Below are positions 52,880 to 64,000 of a DNA stretch of 64,000 bases, piece by piece (within the stretch, counting starts at the first letter, position 1; each line of letters begins with the position of its first letter). Origin of the DNA: Anastrepha obliqua (Eukaryota; Arthropoda; Insecta; Diptera; Tephritidae); contig NC_072893.1 of assembly GCF_027943255.1 (NCBI RefSeq), positions 36,850,001-36,914,000 of the forward strand, written 5' to 3'. The translations under genes and the position numbers were made by a program. The notes beneath the pieces are model-generated. The model was not told where the DNA came from and searched no databases. It saw only the letters and a list, made by a program, of their open reading frames with translations.

Positions 52880-54060
52880 TCAAGTGGCACTAAAGCGCCG
52901 TTTAGATATTATAACACCTCCAACAGGCAGATATCTACAGCCTGCCAGAGCTGTTGACGTAATGGAGAAAATTGATGGGATTTAGGTTGGCGCACTGTCG
53001 CAGGCTGTCGAAAAATGATGTACCCAGTCGCCTCAATCATCTAGCAGCCAAATCCGGACATTTACAGAGAAAGTACTCAACCGTTTCCTTCTTTGAAAGG
53101 TCCCCAAAGCTTCTGCAATGGGGGTTAAATGATAAACCTAGTTTTCCAACGTGTGTGCCGATCGTTCAATGACCGGTAAACACACATACGAGTTTCACAA
53201 ATTGAATGGTATAGGACTTTCCGAATCCTCCGTCTATTGCACTTGGGCCAAAGGGTTTCGAAATAGCACACGAAGAAATGGTGCGCTTTTATGAGAAATG
53301 ATTAGTGCAATTCCATTTTAAAAACAGTCAATGAGATGTCGATGGCCGGCTAGGAGGTCTCTGAAACCAATTCAGTTCGCTTCCTGGCAAGCTCATTAGC
53401 AATTTCATTTCTTTCTATGTTTCTGTGTTTTGGAACCCAGATCAGAGAAATGTTACCTGCACACCAGGAAGAGTAAGAAACAGTTGAGCACTTCCTTTGC
53501 AATTGTCAAGCCTTAGCTAAAATCAGAGCAGGTTGTCTGGGTAAACACTTTTTCAATTCTCTTACAGAACTATCTGGCGCGGGGATTAGACTAATCTTGC
53601 GCCTCATAAGAGCCTCAAAATGGCTTCATGAAAATAAATAAACAAGGCTCCCGTGTCGCACAGTGGTATCACAACGGACCTGTAAGGTCTAAGTGAGTTG
53701 GTCATACGGACCGACTGCCACCACAACCTAGCCTAACCTACCTGCACACCCAAGAGACTTGATATCCCACTTACAGAAATTGACCGCAGTTGGATCCACA
53801 TCATGGCGTCGTCAGAGCCTTGATCGCGACTTGGCTTTCGGAAAAAATGTTACATAATATCTACCTCGCTCCCACGTTACCTAAGCATTTGGCATGCGTG
53901 CGGGATCACAAAGACTTCTGCCTTAAAAACACTAACAGCATTCGGCAATTTTAAGGAAATAGATAATTTGGCTGGTTTAGAGAAAACCCCTGTCCCGACT
54001 TCCGATTCCATCTTAGAGCCATCAGCGAAGACAGATGTATCAGCGTTTCCACGACATTCT
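52880..54060 (-). pseudogene. R1-like LINE 3' half, split by another LINE
   Basis: RNase H: ADTSVFADGSKMESEVGTGV then LKLPNAVSVFKAEVFVI (53990-53870). After the inserted LINE: SLIWVPKHRNIERNEIANEL (53450-53380). Then TIGTHVGKLGLSFNPHCRSF, ETVEYFLCKCPDLAARRLRR and TSFFDSLRQC (53170-52970). Multiple stops. Confidence 0.78.
53466..53739 (+). mobile_element. 5'-truncated LINE insertion with target duplication
   Basis: ACCTGCACACC is duplicated at 53455-53465 and 53740-53750. The insert codes ETVEHFLCNCQALAKIRAGC, KHFFNSLTELSGAG and LRLIRASKWLHENK then a stop, then a 3' UTR ending CACCACAACCTAGCCTAACC. It belongs to the same group as the 33.6-kb copy. Confidence 0.9.
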
Positions 54061-55285
54061 GTTCTACGTTACCTAAACAACCCGGATTTATATCCGGCCA
54101 AGGACTGTGACTCCAGCAGTATTCCTCGCATGTAAATATGGGGAATGTTTATGTTGATACAACAACAACAACAACAGGTGTATCAGCTTCGGTGCAGATT
54201 TTCCCTTCATTCCAATCCTGCTTACTTGGAAAGATTGCCCTGACACAAACTAAGAAAACTCAGAAAAGTTTCCTGATCGTGGCACACTTTTTGTAAATTT
54301 AACCAACATTTATCTCAAACTCACCTTAAGTAACCGATGGTTTCCTTCTTGGAAAGAATCTGCATGGTTATATTTTGAGCTTCTCATAAAACTGTTTTAT
54401 CGGTTTGGGTCAATACCAAAAAGAAAAATCGCGAATTGCCTACCTGGCGAAAATTTCATTAGTTGTGCAAATCTTAGATAGACAAGTCTTTCTAAATTCA
54501 GTTCTGCTCTTATACTCCCACTCGCTTTTGTTGTCCTGCTATGTGGGTCGAATCGAAGGATCTTTTCGACCCACTTATTTTTGTTGTCGGTGATGTGACT
54601 TCGAAAAATGTTTTGGATATGCTGCTAGAGAAACTTTTGATGGATGCAACTCAAAGTTGAAGGAATGACCTGTGATGCAGTGTTTAAGGTCGCTAATTCA
54701 TAGTCAGTATTGCTTGTGCCATAAAATGAGTCTCTAGAACTGGACGAAATTTAAATGTAGATATACACTTCTAGGATAATTTTGATAAAATTATAAGTGA
54801 AGAAAAAATTTTAGCCAAAACAAAAAAATCGGAGTCTGTAGGCTTAATATAAATAGCTGCTCTAGTTATTCCTTATAGGAAATGCTAGTTTTAGTCACAA
54901 CGAGGATATCTTAAAAATTGTGAACACGGAATTTGATCTCAAATTCATTTTTTTAGCATCGCTTTACCTTTGCCTTCCTTAGCTTTCCTTTCTACCGCGA
55001 CTTTTAGACCATTTATATTCAATTAAACCACCAAACTAATCTAGATTAGAAAGTGTACGAATTCTCTTTGTTCCATTGCATTTCCAATTTCAATTGAAGC
55101 TTTCCACAACAAAAAATCAAAGAATCTAACGCACACAAATTCATGATCGTGAATAATCGATCAATTTGCGAGACGACAAAGGAGCAATTCAAGTGTAGCG
55201 ATCGATCGATTGAGAGGTACTCGTAGACCTTTGTTTTGATGTTTGTTGGTGTTTTTTGTTTTTGCATTTCACATTGAACTAAAAC
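54061..55285. other. Unassigned, with a short hairpin
   Basis: GTGGGTCGAA and TTCGACCCAC at 54543-54574 form a perfect 10-bp stem with a 12-base loop. No gene is recognised. 54060-54240 may still belong to the LINE. Confidence 0.4.
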
Positions 55286-55287
55286 AG

Positions 55288-55575
55288 TGGCCGCCGTAGT
55301 CGAGTACGCTAGTGCGTAACTGTCATTCGGCAGGTTATGGGTTCGATGCTTACTGTGAAGATTTCGCTACTTTTTTTTAAAGCGAACGCGCCTCGGCAGG
55401 TTAGGGCAGACCTACGAGTATTTTTTGCAATGGAAAAATTTTTTATAAAAAATAATTGCCAATCGGAGGTGGATTAAAAATTTAGGTGGCCTCTTTGTAG
55501 GATACCACAAACCGGAGGAGAAGTTCGGCCAAACTTTTAATAAGAGTACGTCTCTCAATGCCAATTATATTTGCT
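55288..55575 (+). mobile_element. tRNA-derived SINE (copy E)
   Basis: Head TGGCCGCCGTAGTCGAGTAC with A-box-like TAGTCGAGTACG and B-box GGGTTCGATGC, body CGCCTCGGCAGGTTAGGGCA, then CCGGAGGAGAAGTTCGGCCA and AATTATATTTG. More diverged from copies A and D. Confidence 0.8.
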
Positions 55576-56396
55576 TGTATGTAATATATGTATATCTGTA
55601 TGTGTGCATATAAACTATAGAATGCCTGACTGGCTATTAAGCGACATTGGAAAAAAATTCAAATTTGAACAAAACTGCACAGCAAAATACGGCGGCACAT
55701 AAACATAGCCAAATAGTAGCTGTGGTGAAATGAAATGAGTTGGAAAAGAAAGTCACATAAACCACGGAGTCACGTACAGGCGCGCGAGTACTACCAAAGT
55801 AAAAATATTATTAGCCAGCCAAACAACCAACTACTAGCTGTGAATGGCTGTGCGAACATTATTGCCACAAAGAGCGTCGATTTGTACGTGCATGTGTGTG
55901 TGTAGCATGCATGCGCTTTTATGTGCCAAGCGTTGAGGCCACTGAAGGCGGTGGGAACCAGCGCTAGGAGTTGTGGTAGTAAAAGCTTAGCTTCGTTCGC
56001 ACAAATAAATGTTATTTAATGGAGTGTTTTCTACATTTTGCACTTCTTCTTCTATTATTTCACTTGGCTTTTCTTTAATTAGTTGAATTTCTTCCCTTTA
56101 TAAATCCATTTTTTTTGTATTGTTTTTTGATTTTTGTATAAGGAAAAAAGAAAAAAATTTTATGCTTTCCTTAGTCACAGCTCACACTTGTGGATACGTG
56201 AGTGTGTGTTTGCATGAGAGAAGTGCCCATTTTTTTTCTTTTTTTCAGTTACAACGTGACACATAACTCGTGACAAATATACCAAACAAATAAGATTACA
56301 ATCACTTTCTAGAAGATCGCCGCACAGGTGCTGACGTTCGGGCAAAAAGAACATTCACCGAGTTTACGAAAGTGCTTACATATGAATTTACATATA
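55576..56396. other. Unassigned
   Basis: TG-rich patches (55880-55910, 56200) and AT-rich sequence only. Confidence 0.35.
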
Positions 56397-57650
56397 GACT
56401 CTGTTGAAAAAGTGCCTGGAAGTGGTTAATGAAAAACGAAATGTTTTTCTTGTCTATTCAAATTTATTGTATCGGCTTAAGGGGACAGATACCTGTAAAC
56501 GGTCATATTTTCCCTGATTTTCATTAAAATTATTTAAAATGAAGAAGTCAATATATTTTTTTCAAAATTGGCATACAGTTTATTTATACATTAAAATAAT
56601 ATAAAATGTTTTTTGTTATTTTAATCATTTAAAATGGCGGATGTACACTCAATTCTTCCAGGAAGGTCGCAGCGGGGCTTCTCAATCGGCGGGCATTGTA
56701 GCATCGGCTTCAGTGAAGTGAATACAAAAAACAAAAAGTTTTCTGTTTATGAATGTCATAAATTCTATATGAATTAAACAAAAATGGGGAACAAAATTCG
56801 CGGAATAAAATGCTTCAAAAAAAAAAAAAAATTGATTTTGGGGCGAATTTTCCTATTATTTTTGCTTCGAAAAAATTATTTTTTTCGAAATATTGTAAAT
56901 TCACATTGAAAGTAATAAAAAATATGTGTGCAAAATTTCAGGGAGATCGGTCAATAACTTTTCGAGTTGACTTGTATGCCAATTTGAAAAATATAGTTTT
57001 GAGAAAAACGCGTCTAAAGTCGGCAACGTAACTATACCTCTCCCAGCACTCGAACGCAAAGAATAGAGTCGTCACGGTTGACGATCTATAATATAAGAAA
57101 TACTTAAATTTACGTTCTAAAATTTTTTTGACATATTCTCAAAGGATGATATTAACATTTTATGAAAAAAAAAAAAAAAATTTTTTTTCAAAATTTTACA
57201 GGTATCTGTTCCCTTAAAAGACACCTTGTGAATAATTAAATCATTGACATATTTTTCAAATACATTTCCGGAATCGAGTACAGTTCTCGAGGCGAATTTA
57301 TTTTTATGTCCTCTAACAATCGAAAACGGGTCATTTAAGTTTCGGAAACCAAAAAAAAAAAAATTCAACCGGAAGAATAGCAGTTAAATACGGAGATTGT
57401 AGGATGATATTTGCTGAGTTCTTGGCCAGAAGTTTATTAACAATAATAGTCTGGTGCGTTATGACGATGTAAAAACCAAATCTTGTCTTTTTTTACTTTG
57501 GACCACAAATCTTGTCTTTTTCGACGCATTTGCTCTATCAAACGCCGCATACTATCTCTTTTCTTACCTTCTCGCTTGGTTTGGGTCTTCTTTTGTTTGA
57601 ATTTTGACAACCCCTCCAAACGGTCTCTTTAAATGATCAATGCCCAGACT
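56397..57650 (-). pseudogene. Mariner remnant, interrupted by a TTAA MITE
   Basis: Minus-strand pieces: RRLIEQMRRKRQDLWSKVKK, DKIWFLHRHNAPDYYC (second catalytic region), then FFFGFRNLNDPFSIVRGHKN and FEKYVNDLIIHKVS up to the MITE. On the far side the left end TATAGACTCTGTTGAAAAAG may be the terminal repeat. Highly decayed. Confidence 0.6.
56481..57213. mobile_element. TTAA-flanked MITE (733 bp)
   Basis: Ends GGGGACAGATACCTGTAAAC and GGGAACAGATACCTGTAAAA (reverse complement), flanked by TTAA at 56477-56480 and 57214-57217. There is no ORF. The internal GAGAAAAACGCGTCTAAAG matches the 29.2-kb Kolobok-like element. Confidence 0.92.
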
Positions 57651-58064
57651 TTTTTAACAGCATGTAAGGTATACACTGTTAAAGAATGCAATAGAAAGTG
57701 TAACAGCCGCAGCTGCGGAGCCTTCCTCAAGTACTTTGGCAAAAGTTTGTAAAAGAAATGTTACAAACAAAAACTGAAAACAGAATAAGGCTACATGAAT
57801 TGCATTTTAAGTATTTTTATGCATTCTAAATAGTAGAAAGTAGGGTCAGAAGTTTCACGAAGTACTCATATGTACTTCTTCAATGCTTCTGCTTTGTGTA
57901 AGTTTAAGTGTAAGTGTATGTGAGCAAACTGAAGATGACTTTTACAATATTTCCAAATATACTTTTAAACTTCTTCCATGAACGCCTGTGTGAATATGTA
58001 GAGAGTCAAGCCGAATAGCGCTGCGTTTCTTAGAGCAGTGAACACTCGAACCTAAACTCGCGAT
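57651..58064. other. Unassigned
   Basis: No gene. GTAGGTTAGGCTGGGTTGAAGC at 58067-58088 resembles the 3' end of the R1-like LINEs in minus orientation. Confidence 0.35.
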
Positions 58065-58117
58065 GGAGTAGGTTAGGCTGGGTTGAAGCGGTTGTGCACT
58101 ATGAGACACACTCAGGA

Positions 58118-58395
58118 CCAGCCGTAGCCGTATGGGTTGGTTCGAATCTCGGTGAAAGACCAAAATGATGAAAACGTTTTATTCCAAAACGGTCTCCCCT
58201 CGGCAGGCAATGGCAGACCTCCGAGTGTATTTCTGCCATGAAAAAGCTCCTCATGAAAAATATTTGCCGTTCGGAGTCGGCTTGAAACTGTAGGTCTCTC
58301 CATTTGTGGAACAACATCAACACGCACACCACAAATAGGAGGAGGAGCTCAGCCAAACATTCAAAAGGGTGTACGTGCTAATTATATATTTCTTT
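58118..58395 (+). mobile_element. tRNA-derived SINE (copy D)
   Basis: CAGCCGTAGCCGTATGGGTT (A box) and GGTTCGAATCTCG (B box) are followed by the body CTCCCCTCGGCAGGCAATGG, GAGTCGGCTTGAAACTGTAG and CACAAATAGGAGGAGGAGCT, ending GTGTACGTGCTAATTATATA. The best preserved SINE here. Confidence 0.88.
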
Positions 58396-58399
58396 TTTT

Positions 58400-59335
58400 T
58401 TTTCAAAAATCTCAGAAGATCGCTGATTTTCACAGTACTGAGATCTTCTAATTCATTAAAAAAAATGTCTATCTAAAATGGTAAATCCACGTCTTGGTAG
58501 AACAGGTCAATGACACAGGAAGAGATCATCTTTACCTCCTCCTCATCTAGACAGCTTCTGCAGAAGTCATATGCTTCCACGTCCATCCTCTGGGCGTGCC
58601 TGGCTATTAGGAATCAGTGTGCGAAGACTGTGCTTATTTTGGCTTAGCAGAGATTCTGTGGGTTTAGCATTAAGGTGGTTTCATTACGTCATTCTTCATT
58701 TGCTGCGATTATGTCTTCCTTTCCCCTACAAGTTTGTAAGTGTATGCCTATGTCATTCTTTATGTAGTCCTCAGCCGACATAGGGCCAAGACTCGCCAGT
58801 TAATCGGTCCTACAGTTACCTTCGATGTCACAATGACCAGGAACGTCATGTTACCTAGTGTCATGTGCGTTAAGAGATGGTCGGCATTTCATGGCTACCT
58901 TGGAAGTTGTCGACTACTTTGTGAGGACTTTTATCGCCGTCTAGCTATCGGTGAAAATTTACATATCATTTCTCGGTACCAACGAGACGGCTTTTCTAAT
59001 TGCAATCAGTTCAGCCTAAAATACACTACAGTAATTGCGAAGCTAAAAACTCAAGGAGATCCGCAAATGCTCGGAATATATGTATAAGAACTTCTCCGCC
59101 AACCCTGCACTCGAGCTTCGAGAAATCTGCGTATACATGGACGGAATCGCCCTGTCTTACATCGTCTCGATCCCACTTTTCTCTTGAGGGTACGAAGATC
59201 GTGAACGTTGTAATGGCAATTGTAGACGGGAGTGCATAGTCCACTAGACTGGGAAATTCCGAAGTGACAGTTAGAATTTTACTATGACCATAGCCCGCGT
59301 TTGACCATTTACTTAAGGCGTTCAACTTTATTGCC
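58400..59335 (-). pseudogene. R1/Outcast-like LINE 3' half with RNase H
   Basis: Minus strand: VHVYADFSKLECRVGGEVLI (RNase H start, with the expected TDGS altered to ADFS), FQAELIAIKKAV-like sequence, then HCDIEGNCRTD, and the C-terminal zinc region LTGHCLIARHAQRMDVEAYD then CRSCLDEEEVEMISSCV. Stops throughout. Confidence 0.72.
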
Positions 59336-59345
59336 GCACTGCGAG

Positions 59346-59620
59346 CGATATACCCTATGATCAGAAAGTACCGGGAATTTTTAAATAAAACAAAACAGAG
59401 TTAAATTTCAGGCAAATTTATATTATCTCCTTCAAAGTATTACCCGTCTGAAGCAACACACATGTCCCAACGCTTAGTCCTCCATGCACCCCTGGTAGGC
59501 CGACGAAGGGATGGCCTTCAGCTCCTTCGTCGCATTCTCTTTGATCTCCTCTATCGACCGAAATCTCCTTCCACGAAGTGGTAATTTCAACTTGCGAAAC
59601 AAAAATAAGATCAGGCGGAT
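59346..59620 (-). pseudogene. Mariner C-terminal fragment
   Basis: RKLKLPLRGRRFRSIEEIKE then NATKELKAIPSSAYQGCMED is the C-terminal tail of the same mariner family as at 1-50 and 63.0-63.5 kb. The terminal repeat CCCTATGATCAGAAAGTACC lies at 59354. Sequence from 59620 to 59743 in the same frame is not mariner and is unassigned. Confidence 0.8.
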
Positions 59621-59935
59621 ATCATCCATTCGTTTTTTGGAGAAAAGAGCAATAATGTCAGAGCTTATTTCTTCAACACAGCTCTGTGAATTTCTGTGGC
59701 TAATAAACATTTTAAAGGAAATAGTTTTATCACTGCACGACATTCTGTTATTTGCTTTGTAAAAAATATACTAACACGGCAATATCAATATCAATAGCAA
59801 TATCAGATGGCTTGTAACCAAAAAATGAATTGGCAGATTGAAATAAAATGCTTTGTATGAATGAATTTTAATTCTCATATTGCTTAATAAGCGTAATTTT
59901 TTCAATACTTTTCAACTAACCTTTAGTTACTAAAG

Positions 59936-60329
59936 GGTTTTCCAATAACAGGTGTTATTTAAATATATAAAAGCCTATCGAGAGATGATTAACGATTTTT
60001 TATGTTCGGAATTGGATGGTATTGATCTGGACAACGTTTATTTTCAACAAGACGGCGCTATGTGCCACACCAGCAACGAAACACTTGATCTTTTACGGGA
60101 AAAGTTTCCGGATTTTGCTATCTCTCGAAGAGGTGATCACAACTGGCCACCGAGATTTTGTGATTTAACACCTTGTGACTTTTTTCTTTGCGGCCACGTG
60201 AAAGAGAAGGTCTAGGCCAACAGCTCAGGGTCGATTCAAGACCTCAAAGATGGAATTCGTGAAGTTATCGAGGACATAGGGCAGCCACTTTGCAATTCGG
60301 TTATGGAAAATTTCAGCAAATTTTAGCAA
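59936..60329 (+). pseudogene. Mariner-superfamily transposase C-terminal half
   Basis: It begins at a terminal repeat AAGGGTTTTCCAATAACAGG and passes directly into MINDFLCSELDGIDLDNVYF, QQDGAMCHTSNETLDLLRE (second catalytic D) and LTPCDFFLCGHVKEKV, a stop, then IQDLKDGIREVIEDIGQPL. The N-terminal half is deleted right up to the terminal repeat. Confidence 0.75.
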
Positions 60330-60803
60330 GTCCAATCTCCTGCATTGTCAATTATGGACTGGCACCGTCGGGGCATACCTTCCACTAGTTTTTCTGCATG
60401 TTTTACCGGAAAAGACCTCCAAATTTTCCGAATTTGTTCAGAAAGTTGATCTGGAGGTTGTCCAGGCGTGTTCGATGCTCGGAAGTGCCCAGTAGGAGGA
60501 TTCATCATAAAAAATTACGTTGTTCCAATCGCGGTCCAAGTTTTCCTTCGCCCATTCCATATTTTCAACGTGTTTTGCACTCAACATTTGTTTTTCCACA
60601 GCACTGCGATATTTCAGTTTATTTGTAAGCAAGTGCCTGCGAATCGTACCGTAAGATATGTTAACACCTTTTGCTTTCAATTTCACAGCAACTCCACGTA
60701 AAGTCAAAGTTGGATCATTCGAGAACAATGCGAGAATCTTTTTTTCGTCTTTTTTTTGAGACTTTGCTTGTACAGCTGACAGCTGACTTTTTACAAAAAG
60801 CAT
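60323..60803 (-). pseudogene. Tc1-family transposase, core deleted
   Basis: DPTLTLRGVAVKLKAKGVNI and SYGTIRRHLLTNKLKYRS form the DNA-binding part; NVIFYDESSYWAL has the first catalytic D. The chain then skips to LSEQIRKIWRSFPVKHAEKL and MPRRCQSIIDNAGDWT, the end of a Tc1 transposase. The second D and the E are lost. Confidence 0.8.
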
Positions 60804-60830
60804 GAAGGACTGAAGTGCCCTCTATGTCAT

Positions 60831-62230
60831 AGAAAAAGAAACAGGACGCTCTGATTTTTTATCTACGTGTAACAGTGACCACGCTCGTAAAAAACAAAGA
60901 ATGAATTCGCCTAGTATCATTTCGTGCTGACAGCCACATGTACACGACGAAAGAAAAAAAAAAATCAGCTGATTTATTCATACCATCTTTAATAAATTCT
61001 CCTTGCTATAATCGAAGCGCTAAAATTTTATTACTACTTCATACTTTCTGAGAAATTCTACTTGTTTTACTTGTTCATCAGCCAATCTAAAATAGTTCCA
61101 ACCTAAGTATTCATATCAAAACAGTTTAATCTAAGTATAATTTGGCGGACTCCTGACCATGATTAATGACTTTGCCGGGTATCTGATCAAGCGGTTTTAC
61201 CACAGCCTAAACAATTACTCATTGCATTATAAATGCAAAAATATCGAAGCTGTTACGAAAAAAAAATCGTAAATAAATTAAATATAAAATAGTCCTATTT
61301 TTTTCTACCTCTGATAAAGATTGTTTGGCAAAGTTTTTGTTATTGGGAGTTGAATGCGTGCAAGAACTGTTAGCTTGCGCTTCTTTCTTTATTTGCTGTG
61401 GTTACTCACGCCTGCCGTTATCGCATATAAGCAAAGTAATATTGAAAAAAGTAAAACACTTTAACGAAACGAGTGCATTTAGTGATAAGCGATCAGAAAT
61501 AGGCTTGGTTGTGCTATAAAATCTATTTATTCCCAGAACTTCAGGTGAAACAAAAGCTGTGGGAAAATGACGACAAAACATGCGAAATTGATAAGGTTTT
61601 TCTTGTTATTGCAATGCGACCTATTTGACTTCTATGTGCAAGCCATTTGCTTAAAGTACCTTTGAATTAACCTGCATTGTATAAACTCGTAAATCTTGGA
61701 AAAATATTTTATGCCAATACAATTAATACATCATATAATACTTCCTGTTGTTTTGTCTATGGCCTAAGGCCCAAAACCTACGAAGTACGAATGATTAATA
61801 AAAAATTAATTGCCACTAACTTTGCTTATAAGTATAACGTGAGTTGCATATATCTATGTATGTTTTTATACATAAAATGGATCTGATTGCTTTTAGTACA
61901 AACTCGACGTAGCTAGCACGAATTAGGCTGATTGTATCTTATTGCGCTGGCCTCTGCGTGATTGGATTTGCCTGAGAAAATGTTTGGCATAAGTGCTAAT
62001 TTGAAAATCGTTTGTAAAAGCTCTAAGTATAGTATGAAAGGCCGGTAAGATTGAAATTTACTTCTCATTAAAAGCAACTTTTAGCTCAGTATAATTAATA
62101 CATTTTAAGGGTATGTCAAGGGCTTGTATCTTTCTAAAAATGCTATAAATAACAGTTGAGTATTTTTCAATAATTTGTTGCCTTCATTAAAAGCCCTTTG
62201 TTTTTTCACGTAACGATAGGAATATGTATA
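60831..62230. other. Unassigned
   Basis: There is no TE protein or gene pattern. Open frames at 61325-61519 and 61677-61886 lack recognisable domains. Confidence 0.35.
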
Positions 62231-62233
62231 TAT

Positions 62234-62945
62234 AAAGGGCGATCCACTTAGAGTTATCGGATTTTAAATTAAAATAAAACAACGATAATTCAAATTGATA
62301 GGGCAATTTTCATTATTTTTGTGTAGAACTATTCATGACATTTATTTTTTGAATATGATCCCTTTTAAATGTGGGCCGCAACTGCGCCGTAATTCGGCCA
62401 GCCATAAACACCAATTTTGAACGACTCGCTGGAGAACTTCGGTTGGTCTTCAATGCCTCAATCGAGCTGGTTTATTCTCAAAGCATTTAGACTTTACAAA
62501 TCCCCACAAATAAAAGTCTAAAGGTATTTTATCACACGATCTTGATGGCCAATCCACTGATCCGAGACGAGCGATAAATTGCTCACCGAAACGACAACCT
62601 AGTAAATGAATTGTTTCATGGGCCGTATGGCAAGTAGCGCCGTCTTGTTGGAACCAAACGTTGTGGAGATCTCCGGCTGTAATTTCCGGCATCAAAAAGT
62701 CGTTTATCATGGCGGGGTTCCGTTGCCCATTCTCTGTTACAGTGACGCTAGCGTCGTCTTTAAAGAAATATGGACCTCCAGCCCATAGACAGCACCAATA
62801 CAATTGCACGATTTGTAAACGTTGTTGAGGCGCAAGTCTTTCCATGTTGAAAGGTGAATGAATAATGAAAAAAATTATGTATTTAGTTTGACAGTAGTCA
62901 CACGCGATCTGTCAAATAAGTCCTATTGGAAAAAGTATTGAAGAA
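62234..62945 (-). mobile_element. Mariner-superfamily deletion element
   Basis: Start MERLAPQQRLQIVQLYW (62845) is fused in frame to CLWAGGPYFFKDDASVTVTE, NVWFQQDGATCHTAHETIHL (second catalytic D) and IPLDFYLWGFVKSKCFENKP. The region containing the first catalytic D is missing. The left boundary AAGGGCGATCCACTTAGAGT follows TATATATA. The right end is less clear. Confidence 0.75.
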
Positions 62946-62950
62946 AGTAG

Positions 62951-63475
62951 GCTGTCCTATCAAAAAGTACCGGGCTGACCGGGAAGACCGTTTTCTTCGA
63001 TTGCCAAGGCGTAGTGCACCATGAGTACCTTCCATCGGGCCAGACAGTCAATAAAGAATATTATTTATCCATTTTGAAGCGCTTGAGGAAAGCTGTACGT
63101 CGCAAACGGCCGGAAATGTGGGCAAACAATTCCTGGGTTTTGCATGATGATAACGCGCCATCGCACCAAGCCGAAATTGTGTTGGATTATTTCACCAAAC
63201 ACCAAGTAAATACCATCATGCAAACACCAAATTCACCTGATATAGACCCGTGTGACTTCTTTTTGTTTCCCAAGTTGAAGTTACCACTTCGTGGAAGGAG
63301 ATTTCAGTCGATAGAGGAGAGCAAAGAGAATACGACGAAGGAGCTGAAGGCCATCCCTTCGCCGGTCTACCAGGGGTGCATGGATGGCTGGGTTAAACGT
63401 TGTCACAGACGGCTCATATTTAGACGGGTTTGTTTTGTTTTGTTTAAACATTCCCGGCACTTTCTGATCATAGGG
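62951..63475 (+). mobile_element. Mariner (irritans-like) deletion element, C-terminal half
   Basis: A terminal-repeat-like CTATCAAAAAGTACCGGG on the left pairs with CTATGATCAGAAAGTGCCGGG (reverse complement) on the right. The plus strand codes HHEYLPSGQTVNKEYYLSIL, RRKRPEMWANNSWVLHDDNA (second D) and SPDIDPCDFFLFPKLKLPLR (third acidic position), then KENTTKELKAIPSPVYQGCM. The first catalytic region is deleted. It shares a family with 1-547 and 59346-59620. Confidence 0.85.
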
Positions 63476-63489
63476 TATATCTGAAATTC

Positions 63490-64000
63490 TCAAGGCTGTC
63501 TGCTTGTATAAACTAACTATTGTATAGTCGTTCCATCGATGTATCTTATTTTAACAACTGAAAACGAGTGCTTCAAAGCGGCCATGTGAGCTTTGGAAAG
63601 AGAAACGTGTCTGTCATTGCCATATCGGGTGAAAACGTTGGTTGTTCGGTGATATTTGTTGAGTTTTATCGCCATAAATTCCTTCGTATTGAATTCCTTA
63701 TGAGATAAAGCGTATTCAGGGTCAAACATTCAGAGTTTATTTCAAAAATCTGGCATTTTTCAACGAATTTGTTCAATCAAACGCCCCATTGCGCTCAGAT
63801 AGTATTTTTTTGTTTGAGTGAGCTTTTTAGTGGGATTTTTAAATCATCAGCACTTATCTTTCTAAAATATTAGCAAAATAAATAAATTGTTTGTTGTTGT
63901 AAATTTTTTTCTTTAATTTTTACTGCCATCAAAATGTTTAACTTTTCAATCAGAGTCCTTAGAAAACTCCTGGGTATGCAGTTTTATAGCCCATTCAGTT
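63490..64000 (-). other. Possible decayed mariner, otherwise unassigned
   Basis: ATTTGTTCAATCAAACGCCCCATTG near 63770 parallels CATTTGCTCTATCAAACGCCGCATA at 57528 in the mariner remnant there. The 70-codon minus frame at 63517-63729 has no clear family match. Confidence 0.35.

Overview
This window is eukaryotic DNA from an AT-rich insect genome, most likely a higher fly (Schizophora) and plausibly a tephritid fruit fly. The evidence is the repeat content: Tc1/mariner copies of many families, a gypsy-type errantivirus, PIF/Harbinger, hAT, a TTAA-inserting DNA transposon, I/jockey/R1-like and RTE-like LINEs, and a tRNA-derived SINE, all set in A/T-rich filler with fly-style 5' leader sequences. 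The species assignment is inference. I see no rRNA, no functional tRNA gene, no CRISPR and no bacterial features. No complete conserved host gene can be called.

Layout. 0-4.9 kb: a broken mariner, an internally deleted I-clade LINE, a hAT remnant, a gag scrap and an LTR-like repeat pair. 4.9-6.6 kb: a nearly intact Tc1 element with long IR/DR-type ends, inactivated by one stop codon. 6.9-12.3 kb: a PIF/Harbinger element (TAA target duplication) that was split by an errantivirus (TATACA target duplication). 12.3-17.6 kb: a Tc1/mariner scrap, then a deleted LTR retrotransposon with a SAP-domain gag, itself split by a 3.6-kb hAT element with an apparently intact four-exon transposase. 17.6-26.5 kb: endonuclease-domain remnant, mariners, hAT and RTE remnants, an uncharacterised multi-frame pseudogene, and the deleted end of an env-bearing LTR element. 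26.5-32.1 kb: low-complexity tandem arrays plus a 2.75-kb TTAA-flanked transposon whose Mutator-like transposase has a single stop codon. 32.8-41.6 kb: RTE, SINE, LINE and nested mariner/Tc1 elements. 41.7-49 kb: the region most like host DNA, with A-rich leader-like sequence, a pentamer microsatellite, a ~160-bp tandem array and possible first exons on both strands. 49-64 kb: more mariners, LINE fragments, SINEs and a 733-bp TTAA MITE.

How the pieces relate. The window is best read as layers of insertion. Several insertions can be ordered from target-site duplications: errantivirus into Harbinger, hAT into an LTR retrotransposon gag, Tc1-like into SETMAR-like mariner, SINE into RTE, LINE into R1-like LINE, and TTAA MITE into mariner. 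The only coding sequences that look possibly functional are the hAT transposase (14394-16916) and a short in-frame deletion ORF of a mariner (21011-21475). I found no convincing new defence or metabolic system. The most novel item is the conserved but unassigned gene family at about 22.1-23.1 kb.
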